Shown here: one piece after another, positions 32,952-46,163 of the stretch | How the letters are laid out: every line of letters starts with the position of its first letter | Position numbering within the stretch: the first letter of the stretch is position 1 | Assembly: GCA_036435485.1 (NCBI GenBank) | Contig: CM071597.1 | Span: forward strand, 147,495,647 to 147,559,646 | Source: Saposhnikovia divaricata | Taxonomy: Eukaryota; Streptophyta; Magnoliopsida; Apiales; Apiaceae | DNA length: 64,000 nt | Direction of reading: 5' to 3' | The notes under the pieces: model-generated | Told to the model about the DNA's origin: nothing | The model's database searches: none | Seen by the model: only the letters and a program-made list of their open reading frames with translations | Translations under genes and position numbers: made by a program

Positions 32952-34402
32952 TTTGAGTCCTTTTTTTTTCTCCCTGAATACTTAACTTTCTTTATTCAAA
33001 CTGAGATGAACAACCCTATGTATATAGGGGATTCAGGGACATCTTATCTATGTGATAGAAGTCTGGTGGGACGCCACTAATTGTGTTTGTCATGAAATTA
33101 CAAAAGGCTGGCCCCTTTCTTGTGCTATGGTGGTTGACCTAAGTGACAAATGCAACCTAAAATTAGTTCAATGATCATATTGATCTCTCAGTTAAATTCT
33201 TTTATAAAATTCTTATCAAACAAAACTCAACTTATATTCATAGCTGCTAACACTTGTCCATTGTATTGATTTCTTTTGTTCTAAATCTTTATGATTCCTA
33301 TAGCTATCAATAATTGAATGCGGTAAAGATGGAGAAGATGACATTTTGAGTTGTCCAAGCAACATTTACGTAGATTAAGAATTGGATGATCAGGTTTGCG
33401 AATTGATGGTCAAGCAGGGATTGAATGTCAAGTTAGATTATTCATTGGATGGACAATAAAACGTACACGATTCGATAAAATGGAGGACTGAGTATGGAAA
33501 AGTAGCAGATAACAAGGACACGAGATTATTAATTCTGTTTAAATTGGAAGTAGAGTGATGATGAATCTAGTTGGTATGTGAGAGTTATGTTGAGGAAAGA
33601 TTGTTGAGGAACACTTGTTTATGGCATATTTCACTTGGATATGGAAACGGGAATATTATGAGATTTTAAATGTTTTGGGACCAATTGTTGGATATAGAAT
33701 TTTTAGAATCGAAGTTGGAAAATTTGAGGGAAGCGAAGTCAAGCTAGACAGTTCGTTTTCAAACTTCAACAAGAATTTGAACTCTGGATAAAGGAGAAAG
33801 GGGATTGTGTTAGAGATAACACTTAGGTGAACATAATTCGAAGGATTATGAATATTAAGAGTAAAAGAGATTTGATCAAGATGGAATAAGATGGTAAGAA
33901 AAGGAAGACATAGAGCTAGGAAATTTTTAGAAATTGTGTTAGCTGAGGATATGCGATTCAGCTGGAAATGAATGTAAGAACTAGGAGATTTTGAAAACCA
34001 GGATAAGGAGGCAAGATAACTATCTACAGGATATGAATTACTGAGACCAGCAAGACCACCATTATTGGAAGGTAAGATTTCGAGAAGAAGTATGCTACAA
34101 TTGTATGAGGATAAACATGGAAAGCTGTATGTGTAAGCGAAAGGAACAATGTTGTGAGAAGTGACAGAATTAGAAACTAGAAGTTCAGTATGATTATAAA
34201 TGATGATATTAAAAATACAAATGTGATGGTAGTTAAAAGAATTAGGTATGATCTAGGATTAGTTTGTTTAGTTAACTATAAAATACAGGTAAAGGGTAAG
34301 GGCAAGGAGGCGAAATTATGATCAAGAGATATGTAAGTTGTATTGTGAAGTCGAAAGCTGACAAAGGAGTCTTAACGATCATGCAGACTAAGAGGTTATC
34401 CT
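32228..34402 (+). other. element B interior, left part, no intact gene
   Basis: No open frame longer than chance. The A+G-rich composition of much of 33300-34400 suggests an eroded coding strand, but I cannot name a domain. An (AT)n tract lies at 32894-32947. The interior is interrupted at 34408 by another retrotransposon. Confidence 0.55.
32894..32947. repeat. (AT)n microsatellite
   Basis: Uninterrupted AT dinucleotides; the short ORF over it (repeated Tyr-Ile) is an artefact. Confidence 0.95.
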
Positions 34403-34407
34403 GACAA

Positions 34408-37400
34408 TGTGACGCCCCGGGATCCGGGGTCAAGGATCCGGGCCATCACGGTCCAATTTCCGATCAATATCAATATCTCTGTAGTTTTTTTTTTTTATAT
34501 AAATAAGCAGTTGACCCCACACTAATACACACACACACCAGTCATATGCTCATAGAACAACAACCACAATATTTAAAAGTTTTAAAGTTAACAGTTATTA
34601 CAAGCCCAGAATTTACTAAGTACATTCTTGAACAAGGCTTCTACAGGAAGCACTTCAACAACTAAAGTTTATTACAACTTACACACTTAATTTACATAAG
34701 TATACTAAGCCCCTTTGCTTGTCACTACCTCGGGGATGGTCGCCAGCACTCGCTCAAAAGGTCGCCTTTCCCTTACCCTCTTGCGGGGTGTGGTACGTAG
34801 TATCGGCATGGGACCTAGCTGCTATATACATAAGTAGCAAGAGTGAGCTATAATAGCTCAGCAAGATCATACTGTAACTAAAATTTAAAATGTGAACAAG
34901 TATACATATATGTATATGCATATATAATAGCAGGAAACAATTAAAATCCTTAAGGAAGAATAGAGCTCTCATTTAATAATACATCATCCACTTACTATTA
35001 TAAGAAAGAAATCTAAATTAATATAATATCAGTTTTTCTTCATCTGTAACCATAGTTCCATCATCTCATATCATTATTCTGTTTTCAGTATAGAAATCTG
35101 AAATAATATAATATCAGTTTTTCTTCATCTGTAACCATAATTCCATTATCTCATATCATTATTCTGTTTTCAGTATAGAAATCTGAAAACCATTGTCTAC
35201 ACTTTCTTTTCAAAAACATTGGGGATATCTGCTGTCGCCTGATACGTTAGGACGATGATTAGTCGCCTAATCGTACCTGCTCTCTTTTTACTACCGGTAG
35301 AAGGAATGAAGATCATCCCTGGAGGAAGGCCACCTGCGAACATCCTCCCTTGGCATCTTCGTGCCGTAATAAAAATAATAAAATGCTGGACTGTGTCGCA
35401 CACAGCCCTGACACAGCCACTTACGCAAGTCTGTTGCAATCCCCCTTTTTATCACATCATTATTCCCTTTTCAAAATATCATTCCACATTTCCATTTTCT
35501 CACTTTCATTTCCACATATCATTCTCTCATATCATTTTCCATTCTCGCACATTACTTCTATAAAATATATATATATATCATAATGCTTTGATTATGATTC
35601 AGACCTCTCTTTCATATTCAGAAATCAAATATACTTTTATACTCATGAAATATTCCATCTATTTAAGAGTAGTAAATAATAATCAATTATTATTTATTAT
35701 ACCACTGATATTTGGAAAGAATATCTTTAGCAAAATATTATAAATCATATAACCCTAGATAACAACTGATACCATTCTTTTATTTACTTTTAATCATAAG
35801 GTATGTTCACTTCATGCATAATCATCTCTATACATATCCATCTCATACTCATATCCATATTCATATACATTTTCGTACTCATAGTCATATTCATATACAT
35901 CTTCGCATACTCTTCTTTTCAATATCAATACTCAAGGAAGACAATTTCTTCACCATATAGTAATAATAGCATCACATCTATATTCCATGAAATCAATTTT
36001 CTTTGTGAAGATAAGTAGTTTTACAAGTAGGGATAGAAGAAATCTTGCCTCGGTTTCGGTATCCTGACGGTATGGTTCGTCCCTCTTCCGGAGTTTCTAT
36101 AAACACAAAAGGACCGTCGTTAGAACCACATCTCTTACTCACTACACTCTTGTATAACATTACCTTTGAAACTTTAATATATGTTTAACGTATTCCTATT
36201 ACCCCAAAGGTTCAAGAACTTAACCATTTATAACCTAAATCGAAGTTTCAGGGGTTTTCACCATTTCCCTTAACGACCACACTCGACTGCAGAATTTCTT
36301 ATAATTTTTAAATTTCGAATTTTAGTGTAAGGTCAACTGGAAATAGTTCTTTGACCACACTACTACCATATCCCAAAATTTCGTGACTTTTAACAATGTT
36401 AAAGTATGGTAATTGTAACCTCAAGTTTGATACATTTACGGTTTCTCGGTTTTCGAACGTCTTTCACTAAAACTGACTTTTCTCCTAAACCGTTCATCAG
36501 ATTTTAACGTACCTTATATCAAAACGATCTATGAACTAAGCTCTATCATTTCATGGTCAATTGGTAACCTAGGCAGTGAGGTACCGTACGAATACAGGGG
36601 TCACAAAACAGGGCAGTTTGTAGTTCTAACGAAAAACGGACATTATAACGGCTATATTTTCGTACTTTCCATAAATCCAATTCCTCCAAATCAATTATCA
36701 ACCACAATAATCATCACCTACACCATGTGGTCTTCTTCACCAGCCATGGTTACAATCCCAAACACTTCCATATTTAACTCAAACCACTTACAAACACATA
36801 TAACATCATAATCTTAATCTTTACACTACTTAATCACTTAAACCAACAATATCCATCATAATATAAAAAGGGGCAAGAGTGTTTATACCTTCTTGAAGTT
36901 CTAACAACACTTAACAAGCCTTGGGTAATCCTTAAACCACCTTGAATTAGCTTGAATCAACTAAAGGGACCATTAAAACAAGTTAATACTTAGAAAACAC
37001 TATTCATCATCTTTTCTAGTAACTTGAATGATTTTATTACCTTGGTAAATGATGTTGGTTTGCTATGAAACTTTGTATATGCTTCTTCCTAACCTCCAAG
37101 AACACCCATGATTTATCCCTTGATTTAATATTGAAGAGAGCTAGGGTTTTGGAATTTTTTTCTTTCTTTTTCTCCTTTTTTCCTCCTCTTGGCCGATTGT
37201 AGTATTATGGATGGGGGAGAGAGATTTTTGTGTTTACTTGCTCTTATCTTAGCTAAATCTTGATTATTCTAGTGTCTTGTGGAAGCTTGGAGATATTTGT
37301 GATTAAAAACCATGCTAAAGTACTAATTTGCCCTTAAAACTAGTTAGTGGAAAATGATGTCATTAGTGATGTCATTAAGATGAGTTCATATTCTCATTTA

Positions 37401-37896
37401 CTTATTTTCTAAGTATTATGCTACTAACCTTGGATAATTATAATGTGGTATGCATCCTTGTTAAATTACTAATCTTGGTTGCTTGGTTTCCATATTCGTC
37501 TAATCGTGGTTCGTTTCGAGTATACCTCATTATCTCAGTGGTTTTCGAAATCATTTACAAATCCAATTTCCTTTGGTATTCTCTTAACTTAATAATCCCT
37601 TGGTTTAACTTAAATTCACTAATTCCTCAATATATAATTCCTTTAATATTTCTATACTCCTTAATATCCAAGATATAGAAGTTCGTTCGAGCTCAAAATC
37701 CTCAAAATCAAAATTCAGGAATTTCTAAAATCCATCGTCATTTCGAGTCACTTATTTTCGATGTACAACACTAATATGGTTTCTGTTTACTCATTTTCCA
37801 TCCCTAATATAGAGTACCTACACACCATTTCCCTAGATTCCTCAAGATCACTATTCATTTGGGCACTGTAGCCTTTCTAAAGTTAGGGTTATTACA
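34408..37896 (-). repeat. 3' LTR of the gag-only element
   Basis: 3489 bp, nearly identical to 41441-44950. It contains a tandem duplication of about 75 bp (ATAATATCAGTTTTTCTTCATC at about 35020 and 35107). ORFs seen here recur in the other LTR only because the LTRs match. Confidence 0.93.
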
Positions 37897-37909
37897 GTCT
37901 TCCCCCCTT
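37897..37909 (-). other. polypurine tract of the gag-only element
   Basis: Minus-strand AAGGGGGGAAGAC directly before the LTR start TGTAATAACC. Confidence 0.85.
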
Positions 37910-38544
37910 AAAAGGATTCCGTCTCGGAATCATGTTGGAAATGTCTATAAGTATCTTTTTCATCCACACCTTCTAACTTCCACACTATTTCCTTTATCCT
38001 TTTCCTGTTGTAATATCTCTATCTTGTTTGCACAGAAATACACTAACATAACTTCCTTGTCATTCATCAACATGCCATTTAGTTTATCAATAGCAGTCCT
38101 TTTACTGTCTTTTCCTCACAAATCTCCTCCTGTTTCCAGTCATTCCATGTTATCTCGTCTCTCCTTCCTCTTTTGACGAAGATATCCGCCACCACATTGA
38201 CCTTTTCTGAATGGTAGTGTATCTCACTTATGGTTTGGCCATCTTCTGATCTCTATCATGACATAAATATTAACTCCTCAATATTCCTATAGCTCCTCTC
38301 TGTAAAATTTTCCAGAAAATAAGCTCTAATAATATTCTTTAAAACAATTGTAAGAAAATACTACCTATAATATATATTTCCTGTTCGTCTCAACGAGCTT
38401 GTGTTTTCCCAAAACACTCTTACTTTTCTTTTCATAACGTTTCCTAGCCCTTAGCAGATACTGATTTTCCTTATCTATATTATTAACTTATTTATTCCAT
38501 TAATTGATTAAGTCGATCCTTAACCAAAGACTTACACACAAAAT
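37910..38544 (-). pseudogene. relic of pol (RNase H end) and non-coding remnant
   Basis: On the minus strand near 38260-38170 the sequence reads IHYHSEKVNVVADIFVKR, the relic of the Ty3 RNase H end motif (HPGKANVVADALSRR). Nothing else of RT or integrase is found. Pol has been removed by large deletions rather than point decay. Confidence 0.65.
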
Positions 38545-39850
38545 TTAAATCGAAAAGCAAGTACCTATATCCGCATCTGGTTTCGTCAACGCTTCCCCTA
38601 AGGTCATGTTGTACACTCTAGCAGTAGGCCTATTTGAAGCAGCCCCACTCTGTCCTGGCGCATATGACCCACCTGAACGGCAATCTCTAGCAATGTGTCC
38701 TAATTTCCCACACTGGTAACACTTAACATCTCTTTTAGGGTTTGCATCAGTTGATGGGCACTGGTTAAGGTAGTGTCCTTTTTGTCCACACTTAAAACAA
38801 GTTACTCCCAGCACTCTACAGACTACTATATGCTTCTTACCACACGTGTAACAATCTGGTAATGGTGGTCGTGATTGATTGGACTGAAATGTCCCTGAAG
38901 ATTTACCACCCTGATTCACCGTTTCACTAGTAGTCTTGTTACCCCCCCGACTTTCCCACAAATTGAGATTTTTGTCCTCTACCTCCTTTGTTAAAGTAGC
39001 TTCCCTCACTTGAACCTCCTTTTGGGCCCTCAAATCTTCTTTTCTTATTCTCTCGACCTATTTGAGCCTGCTCACTCTCGGCCTCTATAATTGATGCCTT
39101 TTGAACCACCGCAGCATAATCAGTCAACTCAAATGGGGCCACTCTCGTTCGTAACCAGGGTTTCAATCCTTGTTGAAACCTTTTTGCTCGTTGTTCTTCA
39201 GTACGCACAAACTCGGGAACAAACCTCGACAGTTCTGTAAATTTAGTTTCATACTCTGCCACTGTTAGGTTATCCTGTTTTAACTCCAGAAACTTTAATT
39301 CCATTTGGTTTTCTAAATACCTAGGAGAATACTTATCTAGGAACACCCTAGTGAAACGCTCCCAGGTTATCACTCCCGCTTCTTCTAAGTTCTTCTTAGC
39401 TTCCCACCAGTAATTTGCCTCTCCCTTTAAGACATAGGCTGCAAAAACGGTTTTCTGATCTTCCTCTATCCTCAGTATTTCGAAAGCTTTCTCCATTTCT
39501 TTTAGCCATGCCCTAGCTACTACTGGGTTAGTGGTTCCCTCGAATTCTGGGGGCTTTAATGACTTAAAGGCACGAAAGGAATTAGCTGCCTGATTGGGGA
39601 GAACAGGTGGTTGTTGGGGATCCTGTGGATTAGCCAAATTCTGTCTTAATAAGTCCATGAATTGGGTAAAGGGATCACCTCCCGGATTCCTTTGTTGGCC
39701 AGTTGATTCCTCTTCTCTTTCTTCATGATTTTCTTCATTATGAGCATTTTCGTTCAGTCTAGTACCTTCGATATTTCGACTTCTTTCGTCTCTCTCATTT
39801 CCCCTTGCATTCGCTCTACTATCACGTCTAGGCGGCATAGTTCTGTACAT
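38545..39850 (-). pseudogene. gag: gag with three zinc knuckles (gag-only element)
   Basis: ATG-rich start near 39850-39838 (MPPRRDSRANARG), then the gag domain with PPEFEGTTNPVVARAWLKEM, YVLKGEANYWW and RFVPEFVRTEEQRAKRFQQG (PF03732). Then knuckles CYTCGKKHIVVC, CFKCGQKGHYLNQC and CYQCGKLGHIARDC, and the linker VYNMTLGEAL that normally leads to protease. A seventh G (C run 38942-38948 on plus) shifts the frame between gag and the knuckles. A stop at 38545 follows just where pol would begin. Domain style is chromovirus (Del/Tekay-like). Confidence 0.9.
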
Positions 39851-40418
39851 AACAATAGTCCTTATTAATTACCCGAATTTTGGTTACTATATACATCATT
39901 TCTATATACACAATTATATCATTAATTAACTCATTTGCACATCACAATATCTTTATCACGCGATTTGCATCTAGTTATACCATAACTTTAGTAGGTAGTT
40001 GTATCGCCCTTAACACGATAGCCTTTCCATTAAGTCAATCACCTTTTATACATCAATATTTTTGAGTCTCAACATTTATAAAAATGCAGCAAAAATTTAG
40101 ATAGAAATGCACAAACTTCATTAATGTACATAAATATTTTACAATTTGGGTACAACATCTCTTACTGCTAATAATATACATCATCTAATGCAAGGTTCGA
40201 AACCCAAAACATAGCCGTACATACTAATCCGATATCACAAAAGTACTACTAACTGTCCTCTAATCAGACTGGGATTAAAACAGTGAACAACTAAACTAAT
40301 CCCCAAAATGACATCAACAAGATGACTAGTCTGATTAGTGACGAAACTACTATCCCGGCTCACAACCATGCCCTGACAACATCCCGGATCTGGACTACCA
40401 TGGTAGTAACCGTATCAA
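39851..40418. other. spacer between gag and the upstream ORF
   Basis: AT-rich, no reading frame; lies downstream of the extra ORF and upstream of gag on the minus strand. Confidence 0.5.
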
Positions 40419-41246
40419 CTATCTGGGCCCTCCATGCCGGGTCTCCTCTATCCCCCACAACCTCCTAATATCTCCTAATGCTCGTAGCTCAATACTGATC
40501 ATCCCCAGAGACATCCCATCCGGGATAACCCCTCCTCTCCCTCTCTCTAACCTCTGTAGAAGGGTGTCTATAGTCCTGCGGGACTCCTCCAACTGTCCCT
40601 GAAGGGCAAAGTACTCGGTCAATAAGGTAGCTGAAAGTGGGTCACCCGCCGGTAGGGGTGCCTCCTGAGGGGGTACAGCTAGGGGAGGTGCATCTACAGG
40701 TGGAGGTGGTGGAGGTGCAAAGGGTGGGGATGGAGGAACCGACTCTGTCTCAGCATCCTCTGAAGGATCCTCCTCCTCCTCAAAAAACCCAAAATGCCCT
40801 GAAGGGGTAAACTGCTCAAAAGGATCATCTATAGGGTCAGGACTAGGTAGAGGGGATGGAACTGGTGACGGCACTGGGACGGGTCGGACAGGGGTGGGAA
40901 CCATCTGAATATCCCTCCACTCAATCGGCTCCTCAGGTATAACTGACAACCTAGGCCTCTTACGCAGTGGCCTCTCCTCCTCAGGGATCTCCGATCTCAC
41001 TCTGGAAGGACCTGCCTCGTCAGATCCTGTAGAAGGTCTACCAATATATGGCACTAGGGCCACAGCATCTCTCCGTCTCTGCTCCTCTGCCTCCTCTCTC
41101 TCTAATCGCTCTCTAGCCGCCGCCTGGCGTCTCTCCCTGAGGTCCTCAACTGCATACTCGAGGACCTCTACCCTGGCCAGCTGAAGATCTAATAGCTCCT
41201 GCTCTGACATCCCTAGCCACTGGGGGTCCTGACTCGGCTCACCCAT
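40419..41246 (-). CDS. extra ORF between 5' LTR and gag, 275 aa, unknown
   Basis: Intact 275-codon ORF starting 180 bases after the PBS. It has an N-terminal highly charged helix (LEYAVEDLRERRQAAARERL), a basic patch RKRPRL, proline-rich stretches (PVPVPSPVPSPLPSP, PPPPPPV), acidic FFEEEEDPSEDAE, and a C-terminal helix LQGQLEESRRTIDTLLQRLE. GC is much higher than in flanking DNA. No enzyme motif seen. It could be a particle-associated or nucleic-acid-binding accessory protein; I cannot assign a family. It is the longest undamaged ORF of the element. Confidence 0.65.
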   Translation of the reverse strand: MGEPSQDPQWLGMSEQELLDLQLARVEVLEYAVEDLRERRQAAARERLEREEAEEQRRRDAVALVPYIGRPSTGSDEAGPSRVRSEIPEEERPLRKRPRLSVIPEEPIEWRDIQMVPTPVRPVPVPSPVPSPLPSPDPIDDPFEQFTPSGHFGFFEEEEDPSEDAETESVPPSPPFAPPPPPPVDAPPLAVPPQEAPLPAGDPLSATLLTEYFALQGQLEESRRTIDTLLQRLERGRGGVIPDGMSLGMISIELRALGDIRRLWGIEETRHGGPR

Positions 41247-41426
41247 CTCCGCTCCCTATAATAAAACATAAAATTCTATTAGTAACGGTCTATAAAATTA
41301 TAATATATGCTTAAAGTAAATACTACCTGCGATATACCACCCCTGAACTTGATAGAAGTTCACAATTTATATTATAACTGATACATTTATTATTATTACT
41401 TTTGTTCTTGAGCATTATGACTCTTA

Positions 41427-41438
41427 GCTCTGATACCA
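41427..41438 (-). other. primer binding site of the gag-only element
   Basis: Minus-strand TGGTATCAGAGC, two bases after the LTR end CGTCACA; tRNA-iMet type. Confidence 0.9.
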
Positions 41439-41440
41439 TC

Positions 41441-42588
41441 TGTGACGCCCCGGGATCCGGGGTCAAGGATCCGGGCCATCACGGTCCAATTTCCGATCAA
41501 TATCAATATCTCTGTAGTCTTTTTTTTTTATAAATAAGCAGTTGACCCCACACTAATACACACACACACCAGTCATATGCTCATAGAACAACAACCACAA
41601 TATTTAAAAGTTTTAAAGTTAACAGTTATTACAAGCCCAGAATTTACTAAGTACATTGTTGAACAAAGCTTCTACAGGAAGCACTTCAACAACTAAAGTT
41701 TATTACAACTTACACACTTAATTTACATAAGTATACTAAGCCCCTTTGCTTGTCACTACCTCGGGGATGGTCGCCAGCACTCGCTCAAAAGGTCGCCTTT
41801 CCCTTACCCTCTTGCGGGGTGTGGTACGTAGTATCGGCATGGGACCTAGCTGCTATATACATAAGTAGCAAGAGTGAGCTATAATAGCTCAGCAAGATCA
41901 TACTGTAACTAAAATTTAAAATGTGAACAAGTATACATATATGTATATGCATATATAATAGCAGGAAACAATTAAAATCCTTAAGGAAGAATAGAGCTCT
42001 CATTTAATAATACATCATCCACTTACTATTATAAGAAAGAAATCTAAATTAATATAATATCAGTTTTTCTTCATCTGTAACCATAGTTCCATCATCTCAT
42101 ATCATTATTCTGTTTTCAGTATAGAAATCTGAAATAATATAATATCAGTTTTTCTTCATCTGTAACCATAATTCCATCATCTCATATCATTATTCTGTTT
42201 TCAGTATAGAAATCTGAAAACCATTGTCTACACTTTCTTTTCAAAAACATTGGGGATATCTGCTGTCGCCTGATACGTTAGGATGATGATCAGTCGCCTA
42301 ATCGTACCTGCTCTCTTTTTACTACCGGTAGAAGGAATGAAGATCATCCCTGGAGGAAGGCCACCTGCTAACATCCTCCCTTGGCATCTTCGTGCCGTAA
42401 TAAAAATAATAAAATGCTGGACTGTGTCGCACACAGCCCTGACACAGCCACTTACGAAAGTCTGTTGCAATCCCCCTTTTTATCACATCATTATTCCCTT
42501 TTCAAAATATCATTCCACATTTCCATTTTCTCACTTTCATTTCCACATATCATTCTCTCATATCATTTTCCATTCTCGCACATTACTT

Positions 42589-42649
<61 letters not shown>

Positions 42650-44950
42650 TAATGCTTTGATTATGATTCAGACCTCTCTTTCATATTCAGAAATCAAATA
42701 TACTTTTATACTCATGAAATATTCCATCTATTTAAGAGTAGTAAATAATAATCAATTATTATTTATTATACCACTGATATTTGGAAAGAATATCTTTAGC
42801 AAAATATTATAAATCATATAACCCTAGATAACAACTGATACCATTCTTTTATTTACTTTTAATCATAAGGTATGTTCACTTCATGCATAATCATCTCTAT
42901 ACATATCCATCTCATACTCATATCCATATTCATATACATTTTCGTACTCATAGTCATATTCATATACATCTTCGCATACTCTTCTTTTCAATATCAATAC
43001 TCAAGGAAGACAATTTCTTCACCATATAGTAATAATAGCATCACATCTATATTCCATGAAATCAATTTTCTTTGTGAAGATAAGTAGTTTTACAAGTAGG
43101 GATAGAAGAAATCTTGCCTCGGTTTCGGTATCCTGACGGTATGGTTCGTCCCTCTTCCGGAGTTTCTATAAACACAAAAGGACCGTCGTTAGAACCACAT
43201 CTCTTACTCACTACACTCTTGTATAACATTACCTTTGAAACTTTAATATATGTTTAACGTATTCCTATTACCCCAAAGGTTCAAGAACTTAACCATTTAT
43301 AACCTAAATCGAAGTTTCAGGGGTTTTCACCATTTCCCTTAACGACCACACTCGACTGCAGAATTTCTTATAATTTTTAAATTTCGAATTTTAATGTAAG
43401 GTCAACTGGAAATAGTTCTTTGACCACACTACTACCATATCCCAAAATTTCGTGACTTTTAACAATGTTAAAGTATGGTAATTGTAACCTCAAGTTTGAT
43501 ACATTTACGGTTTCTCGGTTTTCGAACGTCTTTCACTAAAACTGACTTTTCTCCTAAACCGTTCGTCAGATTTTAACGTACCTTATATCAAAACGATCTA
43601 TGAACTAAGCTCTATCATTTCATGGTCAATTGGTAACCTAGGCAGTGAGATACCGTACGAATACAGGGGTCACAAAACAGGGCAGTTTGTAGTTCTAACG
43701 AAAAACGGACATTATAACGGCTATATTTTCGTATTTTCCATAAATCCAATTCCTCCAAATCAATTATCAACCACAATAATCATCACCTACACCATGTGGT
43801 CTTCTTCACCAGCCATGGTTACAATCCCAAACACTTCCATATTTAACTCAAACCACTTACAAACACATATAACATCATAATCTTAATCTTTACACTACTT
43901 AATCACTTAAACCAACAATATCCATCATAATATAAAAAGGGGCAAGAGTGTTTATACCTTCTTGAAGTTCTAACAACACTTAACAAGCCTTGGGTAATCC
44001 TTAAACCACCTTGAATTAGCTTGAATCAACTAAAGGAACCATTAAAACAAGTTAATACTTAGAAAACACTATTCATCATCTTTTCTAGTAACTTGAATGA
44101 TTTTATTACCTTGGTAAATGATGTTGGTTTGCTATGAAACTTTGTATATGCTTCTTCACCCATGATTTATCCCTTGATTTAATATTGAAGAGAGCTAGGG
44201 TTTTGGAATTTTTTTCTTTCTTTTTCTCCTTTTTTCCTCCTCTTGGCCGATTGTAGTATTATGGATGGGGGAGAGAGATTTTTGTGTTTACTTGCTCTTA
44301 TCTTAGCTAAATCTTGATTATTCTAGTGTCTTGTGGAAGCTTGGAGATATTTGTGATTAAAAACCATGCTAAAGTACTAATTTGCCCTTAAAACTAGTTA
44401 GTGGAAAATGATGTCATTAGTGATGTCATTAAGATGAGTTCATATTCTCATTTACTTATTTTCTAAGTATTATGCTACTACCCTTGGATAAATATAATGT
44501 GGTATGCATCCTTGTTAAATTACTAATCTTGGTTGCTTGGTTTCCATATTCGTCTAATCGTGGTTCGTTTCGAGTATACCTCATTATCTCAGTGGTTTTC
44601 GAAATCATTTACAAATCCAATTTCCTTTGGTATTCTCTTAACTTAATAATCCCTTGGTTTAACTTAAATTCACTAATTCCTCAATATATAATTCCTTTAG
44701 TATTTCTATACTCCTTAATATCCAAGATATAGAAGTTCGTTCGAGCTCAAAATCCTCAAAATCAAAATTCAGGAATTTCTAAAATCCATCGTCATTTCGA
44801 GTCACTTATTTTCAATGTACAACACTAATATGGTTTCTGTTTACTCATTTTCCATCCCTAATATAGAGTACCTACACACCATTTCCCTAGATTTCTCAAG
44901 ATCACTATTCATTTGGGCACTGTAGCCTTTCTAAAGTTAGGGTTATTACA
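41441..44950 (-). repeat. 5' LTR of the gag-only element
   Basis: 3510 bp, nearly identical to 34408-37896; carries a longer AT microsatellite (42594-42648) and lacks 16 bp near 44155 (CTAACCTCCAAGAACA region). Confidence 0.93.
42594..42648. repeat. (AT)n microsatellite
   Basis: About 27 AT repeats here against about 7 at the equivalent place in the other LTR (35567-35579), so it changed length after insertion. Confidence 0.95.
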
Positions 44951-44955
44951 GACAA

Positions 44956-46163
44956 GATTTATGATTATCTTATACATGTGAGAGATACTAATAAGGAGAC
45001 GATTAGGTTGGAGCAAATCCCCATGTTTAAACTTTTGGATGTATATATGGATGAATTACTAAGATTTTCACCAGACGGAGATATAAATTCGGTTATTCAT
45101 TTATTATCAAGTATGTAATGAGTTTCAAGGATTCAAGATCGGAAGACATATCAAGAAATTTAAGAATATAAGAAGAACATGCGTAGGATTTCTAAGTACG
45201 AGCTTTGGACTTCAAAGAACTATATTTTTAGGGTATGACGAAAGGATCGAAATGAATGTCGTGACGACAAAGTAGTAATGAATCGGGAAAGGCCTAAGAC
45301 GCTAGCAGAGATCGAAAACTTTGAAGGACCAGCTAGGAATTATCAAAGGTTGTCAAAGATTTTACCAAGATAGCTACAATAGTAGACAAGCCTACCAACC
45401 AGGAAATGAAGGGATAAAAGCGGACAAAGCTTTCGGGAGTCAAGGAAGAGATTGAAAACCGTCCCAGTGTTAGTGCAACCGGACGAACAAGGAAAGATTG
45501 AAAATACCCCGGGAATAGTTGAAATTGCTAATAAGATATATATGTTTTAAAGTAAATGGTGCCTCACTAAAACAATGGGATTAAGGATAGATAGAAGTTT
45601 CCTAATTATTCCCTCCTCGAGTAACATTTGTTCGTTGAAAGGGGAGTAAGAATGATTAGGGAATTTCTTGATATTCTTTTTCTCAAAGTTTTATCTGGGA
45701 CAACCTGAGTTATGGGAAAGAGTAGGAGCGTGGAAGTTGTATCAATTGTTTCAGTCGCGTGGATTGTGTTTTTAAGATTTAATTATTTATATGTTTACTA
45801 CAAGTCGAGGTAGGTTTCGTTTTAATGTTATATATATATGTGAAATTTTTATGGATGATTGGGTTAGTACTTGAGGCGTTGTGTATAGGGCATAGTCCGT
45901 TATACGAATAGGTCATGTTCAATTTTTGGTAGGAAGGATCGTTACGTACGAGTGATAAGTATCTAGAATTAACGGGACATGTAAACCAAGGGTTTAAGTT
46001 TATGTTGGAATTTGCGGGTTGACAGGACGAGCCAGCCTATCGAGATATATATTGATATATAGGAATTTAAGAATGAAAGAAAGGGCATGGAAATTGAAAG
46101 AGAAATGTTTGAGAATACCGTCATATGTTTTCTTACGGTTGATTCCGAGGACAAAATCCTATT
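44956..46163 (+). other. element B interior, right part, eroded pol end
   Basis: No open frame. Near 46130-46165 the text GATTCCGAGGACAAAATCCT precedes the polypurine tract, like the FEDEIL-type end of chromovirus integrase just before the 3' LTR. At about 45530-45705 a stretch matches an LTR-internal segment (compare 31490-31620). Confidence 0.55.

Larger units (their letters stand above)
34408..44950 (-). mobile_element. young Ty3/gypsy retrotransposon with gag only, long LTRs
   Basis: Flanked by GACAA at 34403-34407 and 44951-44955. In plus-strand view it starts TGTGACGCC and ends GGTTATTACA. On the minus strand the order is 5' LTR (44950-41441), PBS, an extra ORF, gag, a short pol relic, polypurine tract, 3' LTR (37896-34408). 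LTRs are about 3.5 kb and nearly identical by eye, differing in a few bases, AT-repeat length and a 16-bp deletion. With pol almost gone it would depend on a partner's enzymes, like the gag-only TR-GAG class. Confidence 0.9.

Noticed and set aside
32731..32985. 84-codon ORF
   Set aside because: Half of it is translation of an AT microsatellite.
35197..36018. ORFs repeated at 42228-43087
   Set aside because: They recur because they lie in two nearly identical LTRs; no domain, and lengths vary with the microsatellite.
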